Shown here: piece after piece, positions 35,120 through 48,415 of the stretch
Numbering within the stretch: position 1 is the stretch's first letter
How the letters are laid out: each line of letters opens with the position of its first letter
DNA from: Apostichopus japonicus
Taxonomy: Eukaryota > Echinodermata > Holothuroidea > Aspidochirotida > Stichopodidae
NCBI RefSeq assembly: GCF_037975245.1
Contig: NC_092572.1
Location: 4,351,001-4,415,000 of the forward strand
Length of the DNA: 64,000 bases
Direction of reading: 5' to 3'
The notes under the pieces: model-generated
Database searches by the model: none
Told to the model about the DNA's origin: nothing
What the model saw: the letters and a program-made list of their open reading frames with translations, nothing else
Position numbers and translations under genes: made by a program

Positions 35120-36504
35120 CACGACAAACCCCTACCGGTACGTCAACGATACGTCACAACGTCAATCACCTTCGATATTCAACCATTTCAGGTAGGATTT
35201 TGAGACGTCATTATGCTTATGGACCTTGAGCATGTCAGCATAGGAACACTTCTCATATCACGACTACATCAATAACGCGATTCAAGAATGTGTTAGATGA
35301 GAAGTCAGAAGGGCAAATAAGAATGATAATGTACGAAGGAAATTATTCGTTTTGATGCAAGGAATACGCAAAAAATCCAGATCGGTGTTGTAGCAGACAA
35401 TGGCTTATGCCTTCCAGATGCGAGATATGGAAGGATGTCGGATGTTAATATTTTCCTCAGCGCGAGTTGACTCGTGGGCGGCCTTGCTGATATGTTGTAT
35501 AGCACCATAATTATAATTATTATTTCTTTAATATGATATTAATCTGATACTAGATTCTATGAGGAATATCTAAAATATTGCATTAAAGGGCAAGTGCCTA
35601 TTCAGTCTCGTCTGCGGTAGCGTCCGTGTCTGTGGAAAGCCGTTTGTTTACTTTCATATAAGATAATAAGTGGCCTTGATTTGGGTCAATATCTAGAGCA
35701 AAGCATTGTCTTCTGCCAGGCTCAGTTCATAATAGAGATGGGAAGATGACTGAATTTGAGAAACCAGTCAATCTAAATTATTTAATTGCAAACGACTTAG
35801 TCAATCATAGCATTGTAATCGAAAGGTCTTTAGTGGTTTAACGACACGGGGTTGGGATACAGCCCATTGGCTCAGGGGGTCATTACGAGGGCCGAAAAAT
35901 AGTTTATTCTCATCTTTATGATATACTTCTTGAGGAAAACTTGAAGACTTCAAAAAGGAGACCGTATATGACATATATTTTTCCGGGGCCTCCACTCTGC
36001 GCTGACTCTTGAAACGACCACTGCCAATATTTAAAGGGGTTGTTCCGGGAGTAGACGATGCAACCGGCTATTTTATTTTTACTTGTTGTTTGAATCTCTT
36101 TCGATCTATTTGTTCTGTTAGGAAGACAACCATATAGCTTTAGGTCAATAGAGTCTATGTGATTGGTAACGAATAATTCACGAACATGCTGGCGAGCATC
36201 GTCTGGTGTTTAATTGGGGCCTAAGCATTATCTTATGTTGCCCCGATTATCTGAATTATTTGATTTAGTTTATTTACGGTAACTCTTGTATGTAACATCG
36301 CTCACCAAATAACGATATAATTATTCATTTAAGGTCTCCTTTCTAGCCTTTGTTCCTTTTTAATTTCATCAATAAATTTTACTAAATCAGTTTCTAAATC
36401 GTTTAAAACGAATCTAATTATGTATTTGTTTATATTGTATATTTATCTTCTTCTTTTTTTTCTCTTCTGAAGTTTGAAAAACGATTTATTGTTTTATTTG
36501 TATT
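35120..36504. other. Probable 3' UTR and downstream spacer
   Basis: No coding signal. ATTAAA near 35582 and AATAAA at 36371-36376 are candidate polyadenylation signals for the plus-strand gene. Confidence 0.35.
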
Positions 36505-36638
<134 letters not shown>

Positions 36639-36978
36639 GGATGATATATTAAGGGGCTATTGTGTGATGTGCCTTAAATCAAATTCATACATGAATTAAC
36701 TTTATTATATTGAGTAAAGATTAAATAATATTCAAGTAACCTTCATTATTTAATAGTGGCTTAAAAAGTATCAGATTTGTCTCATATTATATATATTTGA
36801 AAACAAAAAGCAAAGAAATGATGATATGGAGTGGGATTCTTAAAATCACGTGACTTCCGAAATACTGTATTCTACCGAATGAGTTATCCAACGCTAACAT
36901 TATGGTTATTTTAAGTGCTTACTGAGTAAACATATGAAATGAGTTTATCGACATTATGAAGATGAACCTAATATCAAC

Positions 36979-37861
<883 letters not shown>

Positions 37862-38035
37862 GATCTTCCTTACCGGTTTCGAACCTCTGGACATACAATC
37901 AGCGTCCATAGCCTAGTGGTTAGGGTGTCCGCGTACATAGCGGGAGGCCCGTGGTTCGAATCCCGGTGGAGGCTGAAAGTTTTTTCACTGTTCTTGATTT
38001 TCCAACTCATTACGATTTTCATTTATATATATTCA
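37862..38035 (+). mobile_element. tRNA-like SINE, plus-strand copy, (TA)n tail
   Basis: 37902-37973 is a 72-nt tRNA-like head. The acceptor arms GCGTCCA/TGGAGGC pair at six of seven positions. It has an A-box TAGCCTAGTGG, a stem TCCGC/GCGGG around a 7-nt loop GTACATA, and a perfect B-box GGTTCGAATCC in a T-arm. The sequence shared with the copy at 14683-14850 starts about 40 bp upstream (CTTCCTTACCGGTTTCGAAC) and continues to CATTACGATTTTCAT. A TA tract follows 30 bp later. The loop would give anticodon ACA, unusual for a functional gene, so a SINE is favoured. Confidence 0.72.
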
Positions 38036-38059
38036 TTTGCCTTTGTCGTTTACCTCCAT

Positions 38060-38062
<3 letters not shown>

Positions 38063-38139
<77 letters not shown>
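38063..38139. repeat. (TA)n microsatellite, SINE tail
   Basis: About 75 bp of TA following the SINE, the same order as on the minus strand at 14492-14850. Confidence 0.85.
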
Positions 38140-41100
38140 TTGAATTATCAAGTTATATTAATACATCAGATTGACAACAATGTTTTCGTGAAATGGTCGA
38201 TATTCAGTGGTATATATATTAAACTTGACACGCTTGTTTGATTGTCAAAGTGCACGTGACACAGGATGTGATATCTTGACAAACACTGTCACATCAGTTG
38301 TCGAGAAATGTTATTTACTAACCACAACTGAAACTTGTTTGTCCCTTCAAATTATAATAACTGTAGTGCGCGTGCGCGCTACAGTATTGGCATCACTGAC
38401 CAAGTAAACGATATCTACATGACTGGACATTGAAACTTAAAGTTTCTTATAGTCTCTGTACATTTGCAGTTTCAGAGGCTAGCTGCGCAGCCAACTTATT
38501 ATGAGGCTGTCACGGCGCTCACATGCGCCCTCACTTTGTAGTTACCTACATGAATATGTACTCCCTGGTGTGTTGTCTGCCCAAGCAATAACACCAAGAA
38601 CAACCGAAAAGTTCTTCCTAATACTCATGCAAGCCCTCCACGCGCACTACAATACTGCGTATTTGCAGGCAAATACAGAAGTCTAGTTTCCTTTCCGGTT
38701 CAATTCGGTTCGGAAAAGTTGTTGGAAAATTGGGGGAATGCGACTTCTTAGATTGCAGTCTCGTATAGTATTAACTTGTTTTTTTTTTGTAATTATGCCA
38801 CGATTAAACGCAATTTTTATTGTAATCCATAGAATAATGTAATAAATAAACAAATTAAAATAATCTAGAAAACAAGAGAGACTTTGTTGATTTCTTTTTT
38901 CTCGTTTCAAAGATTTCCAGAGGCGCGTTTTGCTCTCTTAATTTTTAGAGATCAATATTAGCATAAATTTTGTGACAGTTGATTTCACAAAGAAATTATG
39001 AATTCGATGTACGTTATTCTAATCTATAAGGTTGGAAAAGTAGAAGAAAGACCAGTCGCCGCCACCGTTGCATTTGACCATGTTGTTATTAGTATTGTTG
39101 TTATTATTATTATTATTATTGTTGCTGTTTGTTATTGCTGCTGTTGTTGTTATATTTGACTAATATTGCGTAATATTAAGGTCAAAAGATTGACCTTCAC
39201 CTTCAGCATGTTAAACTTGCTCAAATTTGCCACAAACACACACAAAATAATCCTGGCTACTCTGAACTATTAATTATTCTGAAGTATTAAAGAGGAATTT
39301 TAATAAAAGGAGAAAATTATCTTCGTTTTTTTGTTTCATGTTTCATGTTTGATTTTTTTTTCTATCTTATTTTGTTCAAGCAGATTTATTGGCAATAGTG
39401 GTGACTCACATATGGAACGTGCTGCAAATAACATTCTAAAGTCATTTTCAAGCACAACCATAAAAACAATTTCATCACTTCCATTGATTGGGTTATGGTA
39501 ACATTTATTGATCTGTGAGGGTTCACGGTTTTGTTTCATTAACAACATGGTCGAGAAACCCTGTTCATATGTACACAATGACATAGAGATGTGAATAAGC
39601 GATGTCTACGTCACAAGCTACTTATCGTAGCTTAGCAACCGTGAAGGAAGAAATTCGCGGAATTGGTACCGACAATAATATCCTTGGTCAATTAAGAACA
39701 CGCTCGGATGAATACTTGATGATCTCGTGTTCTAAATTACACATATTCTTTTGATACTGAGTCACATAGACCAGGATGATCGCGTGCTATCATTTAGTCT
39801 CCTCGGTGTTTCTTCTTTTCCCTATTTTCGTTTTTATTCAGTACTTTTAGGCAGATAAATTTTATCACCAAGTAAACATATTTCGTACCTGGCACTCATT
39901 AAACCATACCTGTTTATTCCTCTGTTCTAAGCCAAAACTGAGTAGTGCGATGCAAACAGATGCGGCAAGCACCGGACTGTACGAAAGTAGTAAAGTACAT
40001 AAACTAAAATGTCCTTTCATGTCTGCCAGCATTGGAATGTAATAATAAATATGAATTATGGCTTTTATCCAGTTGGAAATTACTGCTCCGAAGCGCTGTA
40101 GGATCAAGGTACAAAGTAAAAAAAAAAACCTTACAGTTATCATACCATGAAGTTCACATGCTGTGATATAAATATTTACAAATAAGAAACACCTTTGTGT
40201 CAACTTGTCGATATACGTACACTAGTAAGAATGTGACACCCTGCAGTGCTGCATTAGCAAAAAACACACAAATCTATCGAGTAAATTATGTAATGTATTT
40301 CAACAGAAATACATGAGAAACTCAAGCACATGTGGTTCGATGATGTAAAATTTAGACTTGCTAAAGTCTCCAGTCTTGTCAATAAATTCGTTAATTTTAA
40401 GGGGACTGGGGTGAGAGTGGATCAAGGTGTTTAGTTTTCTTGCTCAGATTCTATCTTCATGGGTGATTTTTCTTAAAGAAGTATTCGTACAAGCTTCAAT
40501 TCGGGATAAAGACATTTTCTTAGATTTTTTCTTTACAAGGGTCTTTATCGCAGAAACCGATATGATGAGGATTTGGTTAGCCTGTCTTTTTCACTCATGT
40601 TTTTGTTCTTTTTATTTACAAAAAAAAAGAAAAGGGAAAAAAGAGGATGGCGTTAACTTCAAGAATAATTTATCCATGACAAAAAAATAATTGTTCGGCG
40701 TTATTACCGCGACAGGGTGCAAAGGGGTTATTACTATATTCATAGAGTTTATGATAATATATAGCACAAAAGGAAATAAAATTAATCCAGGAAATTTACC
40801 TGTCCCAGCTCAAAAATTAACATTAACAGTCGCTAGATTGATAAACCCAAATCGAACAATTCGATATGAAATATGTAACTTTGAAACAGGGAGATATATC
40901 AATGAATAAATGATTAATTATTTGTAAATTATGTCATTTGTCAAATTTTGACAAATCGCGGCAATGCCATACTCTGAGTCACAATTCCCTGAAAACACAC
41001 GGAATTAATACAATAATTTCCGTTCATTAGACGTAACGCACGCTTGACTCATCTATACGCATGGGTACAGCATATAGTTTCACAGCGAGTAACCTGTCAT

Positions 41101-41564
41101 AGGTCTTTACGCGTGTTATGCGGACGCCCAATACTCATACTGCAGAAACCATTTTCCACGTGAGTACTGCCTTTGATCATTCCAATCCCCACCCACCCAC
41201 CCTCCTCGCCCACCAAACCCTCACTTGGACTAATAATTAATTTCTCAAGTTGCTCAGGTAGAAATTTAAAAAAAAAAGAAGAGGAAATTGTTTTACTAAG
41301 GGACTACGTTGTTTCATATATGAATAATATGAAAATGAAGGAGAAATAAAACCAATTTTGAGGAGGCGCCACTCACATTGCGCCTTAACTACACGCTCAT
41401 CCACTGCCGCCTCCGCGCCTCATATATAAAACACTTCCGGTTTGTTCACCTTTTCTTATCACATATCTAGTAAATATGAAGAAAAATCTTTTACTAATTC
41501 TTATACGTGAAGTCACCTCTAAAAGAAAGTGGCAATTTTTTTTTCCTTCTCTTCCTACTCTATT
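38140..41564. other. No gene seen in about 3.4 kb
   Basis: AT-rich. 38501-38686 is an open plus-strand frame of 61 codons starting MRLSRRSHAPSLC, without splice context. A (TTA/TTG)n stretch lies near 39085-39150. A scrap of the GGAGACACAA family occurs at about 40310-40390 (GACTTGCTAAAGTCTCCAG). No exon is supported. Confidence 0.4.
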
Positions 41565-41973
41565 AAGGAGACACAATTCACAACTATCATATTTAGGTTA
41601 TATGATATCGAGGAGTATCCCATGGCTAACGTGAGGGCCCCCCAACAGATAAGAAAACTCTTGCTGAGTTTGGGAGGTATCTTAGATTATTTTAGATTTC
41701 ATCTTCTGGAGCTGCCATATTTTTTTAAATCTGTGATGTCATAGCTCCTGTAGCATGTGAAATTTACTACGATCTTTGCTTTGCTTTTCATATTTTCAAG
41801 GTTTTGTAGACTATTAACAGTGTTATGATGGATAAGAGGTTAAATATTTGACAGTTAGCATTTGCAAACTACATGTCCATTACAGGAAATAAAGCACTTG
41901 GAAGCACTTGTAGCTCGATGACGTCATATTAGACTTGCTCAAGTCTTCGGCGTTGGTTGTGAAGGAACATAAA
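41565..41973 (+). repeat. Dispersed ~300-400-bp repeat (GGAGACACAA family), second copy
   Basis: Starts AAGGAGACACAATTC and runs to the GACGTCATATTAGACTTGC region. Homologous to 33697-33990, with fragments at 28290-28340 (opposite strand) and 40310-40390. It carries TGACGTCAT near 41919. Confidence 0.55.
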
Positions 41974-42215
41974 GTTTGTACCATCCAGATGGTCAAGTGT
42001 ACAACCAAGGAATGAATTGATTAAACATCTCGTTTTGCATATAATTGGATATTTAACAATAACTCGAATAATTGGTTAAGAAATCTGTAAATAGGCCGTA
42101 ATAAATATCTCGACCGAGACCTTATGTAACACTTAACGTTTGAAGAAACCCAAAGAGTTTATGTAAGAATAACATCTTGTACCTTTGTGTAGAGAATAAA
42201 CATTTTGAAGTTGGA
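41974..42215 (+). repeat. Dispersed direct repeat, copy A
   Basis: From GTTTGTACC and CAAGGAATGAATTGAT to AACATCTTGTACCTTTGTGT this aligns with 44787-45035. Shared landmarks are ATATAATTGGATA, ATAGGCCGTAAT, ACACTTAACGTTTGAAGAAA and AAGAATAACATCTTGTACC. Copies differ by substitutions and small indels. Confidence 0.75.
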
Positions 42216-44786
42216 CTTAAATTACGGTAGGTATAACAATCCGATTTTTTGCTCACCAGCGGTGCTTTGGAGGTATAGATTCCCTCATATATCACAATAA
42301 TTATATACTTAACACAGAATGAATTAAGAAATAAAATGCTCACCAATAACATGAAATATGTTTTTGTTTTCCCTCAATTTATAAGAAAATACCTGCAAAT
42401 AAAATCGATATCGTTTAGTTCGGTGAAGAAAATTAACTAAATTTAGTCTTCCGTGCCTGAGGAAAGAAATGTGGTATGAATAATGGAACTTATATTTGAC
42501 TATTGTCATGGTGTTGGTAAATTTGTAACTCGCGAACGGAGGAGTAGTGATTTCCGGTTGTCACTTTAATATACTAAAATAAAAAGTCGTGAAACCAAGG
42601 CTTTATACCCTGATGTGACGTACAGTGGGGGGGGGGGGGGGATTGGAAAAGGAGGAGGGGAGGGAGAGTGGAGAAAAGGGCGAACGGGGCAGAGTGCTCT
42701 GTTTAGAAATCTTTCGACCAACTACAATTTTCCACGAGTGAAATTCCAAACAACTCCACTGTCCTACTAAGGTTTCTTGCACGGCTTCCACGTTCAGTTT
42801 TATCGCGTATATACATACAATGGTGTATATGTTATCTGACCTCCTTAAAGGCATTGAAGACTCGCCCCAAACCGCGTGCCGCCCTTTGAAAAAAGGTTAA
42901 CTTTCCGTTGCTTGCAAGTGAAGTTTTCTTCTTGTCGCTACAAAATGCAGACAGTAATGAAACGTGATATCTTGTTATCTTTTATCTAGACCTGAGGTCA
43001 GGGAGTTCCATAACAAGTCCCTCGAGAGATCCATCGCTGCTATGTACACTGTGCTGTCGGCATTGACCGTAGCTGCATGTATTGACTGTACACTATAGTG
43101 TCTAATAACCGACGGTATAGCAAGCTGTGTGTGCATTTCTGGGATTGATGGTGGTGTCCTACACTTCTGTTACACCTCATTCGAAACTAGGTCAGATTAC
43201 CGGCATCAGACGTTTCTTTGTGCGCGAGTCTTCACTCCCTTTAACGCTGATAGTAAGGGATTTGAATAATGTGTTAGACTGTTGTCCTGGCTCCAGGAGA
43301 TATTTTCCAAATCTGTTTTAAATATTTCGCAATACAGTTTCTTGTTTCAGAGCTCAATTGTTAATCAAGTTCAGCAGATAGGGGACATAACTTTCAGAAG
43401 ATAGAAAGACAAACTAACCAACGAAACAGTTTCAAATGAACATCTAATTTAATTCCGTTTTCCACATAAATTTGATACAAAAAGAAGCATGGAACACGAA
43501 CATGAGTCAAACAACAGATATTTCAGCACAAAATTGCATCAACCCAAGTTTCCCTCCACCGTTGAGTATCTATAATTACTAACACAATATAATAACAACA
43601 ATAACAACAACATAAACAAACAACAAAAAGCTAAAAGTGATAACAAAATAAACTCTTGGGAAAAAACTGTACATCAAGAAAATATTACATAGAACAAAAC
43701 GAATGATTTACTCATTCTACGATTCTATTAGCGTAACTATGTGAACTGTTCAAGAGTCAGTAATGGACTCGACAGTGACGTCACAAAAGTCCACTATATC
43801 GTCTGTATGTGGTCAGGCCAGCTGGCTACCGGGGGTTGATACTAACGTAAGGGACATAAGACAAGTGCTAATGAAGAGGTAATATTATAAGAGAAATATT
43901 TCAATTTGAAAGTATTGGCCAAATAATGAAAGAGAAGAAAGGGCTGAAGTTCCTCGTCTCCTATTTACAGCTAATACAACTCTTTTGATATAATTGAAAA
44001 GTTATTGTACAATTACCAACAAAGTTGTAAGTTAATCTAATTAAATGATGGCACACAATCCTATGCTTAACTGAGGCTCATTAACATAATTTCAGATCTT
44101 CCGTTGTCCCATTTTGTGGCACGTATTTACCATGATATATCACCACCCCATCCCCCCCTCCCGTCCCCTCACTCACACACACATTTACCCTTGTATGTTG
44201 CTTGTATTCAAATGAACATTGATTGACACACTTGTCTCTAATTTTAATTCTCCAATTTCTATTGTCACCAAACGCAACTTTTTCTCTTTTTCTTTCTTTG
44301 AAATACTTTCCATTCTTCATATTTCCTCGAGCGGAAACATCCAGCTTACATAACAAAACTCTTATACAAGAAATATGACATATTTTTACTTAGTTAATAA
44401 ACATTATTTCTTAAAATCTTCTTATAGACAAATAGTTATATGTTTTTTTTTCTTTACATCAAGTTGATCACGTGTAAACCCAAAAAGGAATTCGATCTTG
44501 TTTCATATAAGGCCTAAACGGAAATTTGAAAATAATGTTTACCTATTATACTACCTTATACACCTCTAATTCCCAAAAATAAAAATAATAATAATAAAGG
44601 TTCTGGACCGTAACCCTGGCAACAATATTTCAACCTTGTTTGCAGAGCGCAATTGTCGAGCTGACATCTAGTATATGAATATCACACAGAAGCGAGTTTC
44701 TGTAATCTTACTTTGCAGATAAAAACAGTGTTTGTTAAATTCTTCTTTTAGACCAAAACTAAGATTTCTTTCTCTTTGTAAAGTTT
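42216..44786. other. No gene seen
   Basis: AT-rich, with a G run and GGGGAGGGAG stretch at 42625-42675. No supported exon, though this lies downstream of both predicted genes. Confidence 0.4.
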
Positions 44787-45035
44787 GTACTGTGCAGATG
44801 GTCACGTACGTGTACAGCCAAGGAATGAATTGATCAAAACATCTCCTTTTTCATATAATTGGATAACTCGAATAATTGGATAATAAACTTCTGAACCTTA
44901 AGTATATAATAGGCCGTAATGGATATCACGACCGCGACCTTAGGTAACACTTAACGTTTGAAGAAACTCCAAAGAGTTTTAAGTAAGAATAACATCTTGT
45001 ACCTTAGTGTATAGCATAACATTTTCAAATTTGAA
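44787..45035 (+). repeat. Dispersed direct repeat, copy B
   Basis: Partner of 41974-42215, about 2.8 kb apart in the same orientation, with an extra 20-25 bp (CTTCTGAACCTTAAGTATAT) in the middle. Confidence 0.75.
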
Positions 45036-47470
45036 TGAACGTTAGGTATAACAAACGTTCCTCCTCCTTCCCGGAGATGATTTTACAACTATTTAAAGAT
45101 CTACATTGAAATAGACATAAAAAAACAGACCACAAAAATGTGCTTCACTAGTTCTACCAGTGAAACTATGATTGCAATTAGGAAGGTAACAAATCGAAGA
45201 GTTTGAAAGTCTTACATTTGGCTTTTAAAATTTGCGTAATAGTAATGTGGAACGTGGAACGTGGACGGAACAGGGTCTTAGGGATGATCCCTCCCCATCC
45301 CCCTTTCCCAACAAGAAAGTTCAGACCAAATAGCTACCACATTTGACATAATAACATAAGTTTAAAAAAAAAAACTGAAAGCTTTAGCTATACACAACTG
45401 TAATTAAAGTGATGAAATATGATAACACCAATTTGCATCTAAACCGGACACCGGCCAACATTTGTGCCCCCGCACAATTCCAAATTCAAACTCTGGCTAC
45501 GGGACTGACGTGGGCGTCGATAAGTTAAAGAATGAAATGAATTATTTTATTTTATAAGTCATTCCATTTAGTTATCTTGTGAACAAAATTGAGAGGGTTT
45601 CTATGTGTGACCTATCGTAATCTTACTTTGCGTAATAAATGGTAAATTTGGCAAATTTGTCTAACAAATTCAAAAGACTCCTTGACTAAAACGTCTACGA
45701 TTTCATTAGAGAAGTTGTTGACAATGATGACAGACAAAATAAACCGCTGACATTTGGAAACTGATTCAAAGCCCAATTGGGATGATTGGAATATTGCAAA
45801 GCCTCATTTAAGAATAATAAAAAACGTCCCCTGTATATAGACCTACCACACATGTATCAATAAAACTTTTGATTGATTTAGCAATGAAAAACTAGTATAT
45901 GAAATGATTTGCTCAAAAGTTGAAGTTGTAATTTAAAGCCAAGTTATAAATAATTCTTACATTACTGATAATATATCAAACTTTACTTATAATGTTTAGT
46001 CTATACTATTTCTCATAACACTTATATTTGTCAAAGAGAATGTTCTTCGTTTATAATTTTTTTTTCTCGTCTTCAAGATTTTTTTAAAGGAATTGGTCTT
46101 TTGCTCAAGGTGAAAAACTACTTATCTTTTATTGCTACGTGACATTGTTTTTTTTTTGTCTTCTTTATTTGATTACTGAATTGCGATAACTTGTTTTTGT
46201 ATTTTCATTACAGAAACTTACCAAATGCCAATTTACTTACTTAACTTGGAAAAATCCAAAGGCGAATAGCGCTGTAACAATTGTAAATAAGAGCCACAGA
46301 TAAGATCACCAAGCCAATGCCGCCGACCCCCCCACCCCGTGTTTTCACCTCTCCTCCCCCTTCCCCACTCATATTCAATCTGGTCCCTGCTTGCTGTTCT
46401 TTGCATTCAGACACAACAATTCAGCCATTTCATAGAAAAATTAAAATAATGTTTCTTTTTTTCGAAAAATAAGTAATAAATAAATGGGAATGAAGGCACA
46501 TTTCTAATAAAAGTTTGGAATGCATTAGAAAATGAAATTGACGAAAGACACGTGCAGTATTGTAACATAACAATATTTAAATTAATTATTTACAAATATC
46601 AAATAAACCTAAAAATGTGGCAACACGCATTATTCACAATCTGTGACAATGATATTTCTTAAAATGCTATCGTATGTGTAATTATCAAGTGTCAGTTTAC
46701 TAGAAAAAGGCACAATCGTGTTGTAGAAGTGATCACATGATGTGTATTTTTTCACAACTATTTATTTCCGAAAGTACAGTTCACCCTTTTGTTTGTTTTT
46801 TTTTCTATTTTTTTTTCTTTCTTTTCTTCCTCACAGAGTGGTAATTATTGTTTCGCTGAGAAGATCAATTTTATACCAGAAATTTATTGGTAATCAAACC
46901 AAGTTTTCTTTGCGTGTATCATTCATTAGACTGGGACGTTTACTGACCAAAGATTAGGCAAAAAGGTGGCGCTCTGCTAAAATTGTGCTTTCAATCGCTT
47001 TGAGTTGCAATGATACTCACCCTTCAAGCAACATTCTAATAGTGATCGTCGAGTTATTCAGTTACTTGTCGCTTTTCTCTGTTATATCCCTGTTCCCCTG
47101 TTATCCTAAACTCATGGTTACATTACAACCGAATCACAGGTAGAATTTCTCGATCTTATCATTCGTAAGTGTATGTGTGTGTGTGTCTGTATGTGTACTG
47201 GCGAAAACAAAACGACACACATAAGGGCTGATACAGAGTGCTGCATCTATATAATCTAAATGTAAGACCAACACCGCTATAGCTGACTAAAAATGGCAAG
47301 TATCTTTCGTCGATTGCTAAATCTCCCATTTTGAAGACGTATCTTGTAATCTTTAATAATGAATCGTAGTCCCGTTTGTCTTCTTAACTTAACAGTGGAA
47401 TCTGAATTGTTAAACCACATAAACCTACAAGAGAAAGAAAGAGACCTATATCTCCTTGCTAGATATCATG
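45036..47470. other. Downstream region and probable 3' UTR of the Ovo-like gene
   Basis: No open frames of note. On the minus strand AATAAA occurs at 46888-46883 and 46766-46761, 0.6-0.7 kb past the stop, and could define the transcript end. A (TG)n of about 20 bp lies near 47170. Confidence 0.4.
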
Positions 47471-47853
47471 TCATTCATCTGGTGATCCTCTTATAGAACC
47501 TGTTGTAGAACTTGTTTCCGATTCGTCGCTGGCGTGATCCATTGCTAAGCTAGAATTGCTGTCATCACTAAAACTACAAGAGGGTGATTGTGCTGCGACT
47601 AATCTTCGAAATTGTATCTTGTCCTGATGTTTGCGAAGTTCTGAACTGTCCGGATGTTGGTCCTTAATATGTTGGTAATGATCGTCAGCCATTTGACTGA
47701 CGTTACCACATTCCTCACAAACGAAGACTTTCGATCGGCGTTCCTTATAGCCGTAACCATGTTTGTTGCCATGTACCTTGGACGAATGACTCTCAAGAGA
47801 GCAACGCTGGGTGAAGGATTTGCCGCACTGTGAACATTTGTAAGGTCGTACAC
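47471..47853 (-). CDS. ovo: Ovo-like transcription factor, coding exon 3 (fingers 3-4, C-terminus)
   Basis: Starts after a T-rich tract and TTTACAG acceptor (47855-47854). Its first two bases complete the split Gly codon (G|GT) of the TGVRPYKC linker. It encodes finger 3 (residues about 944-967, C946/C949/H962/H967; YKCSQCGKSFTQRCSLESH is close to the family-wide sequence). Next come the YKERRSKVFVCEECG segment typical of Ovo proteins, and finger 4 (C985/C988/H1001/H1006), the divergent last finger of the family. A 60-residue Ser/Asp-rich tail ends SPDE before TGA at 47473-47471. Ovo proteins bind CNGTTA-type sites and control epidermal and germ-line differentiation in flies and mammals. The exon split within the finger 2-3 linker fits a conserved gene structure. 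Confidence 0.93.
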
Positions 47854-48415
47854 CTGTAAAAAAAATCATAAAGATAAACACCATAAAGCGTAAAAATCAA
47901 CAATCCAAAATTAAAGTACGTTGTCTTGTAGTCCATGTAGTAAGGTGAACAGGAAACAGTTTTTATTTCTAAAACAACGCCATCTTTTAAAAAACAAATT
48001 GTGGGATTGAGCTGAGGAATTAATCATCCCCATGAAAATGTGATAAGTGTATAACTTGTTGTAAATTTTGAATAGAAATCTGACACCCAAAAAAATGAGA
48101 TATTCGAGAAAACAAATGTCGAAGATGTCACTATTCCCATTTCCCTTATGTTGCTTGTATGAATTCAGGGTTCCCTGCATCAAGGTGGGGGGGGGGGGGC
48201 GTGGGCCCACCTAATTCAATGGTAAATCCAGCCTTGTTTTATACATATTAATGTATTTGCTTCGACGCTCACCGTCTTTATCAAATCGGCCACAGTACCG
48301 GTATTATAAAATCATCTTTCAATCACTTCACTTTAAATTATTCGCCTTTCTCAACAATTATTATTGTAAACATCATACTTTCACCCAATATGCCAATGTG
48401 ATAGGATGTACTTAC
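47854..48415 (-). other. Ovo intron 2
   Basis: 562 bp, GTAAGT donor at 48415 and TTTTTTTTACAG acceptor. Contains a G run near 48186 flanked by CCCACCT. Confidence 0.85.

Noticed and set aside
37902-37973. A functional tRNA gene
   Set aside because: Although it folds as a cloverleaf, the loop gives anticodon ACA, a second dispersed copy shares flanks well beyond the tRNA limits, and both are followed by TA tracts.
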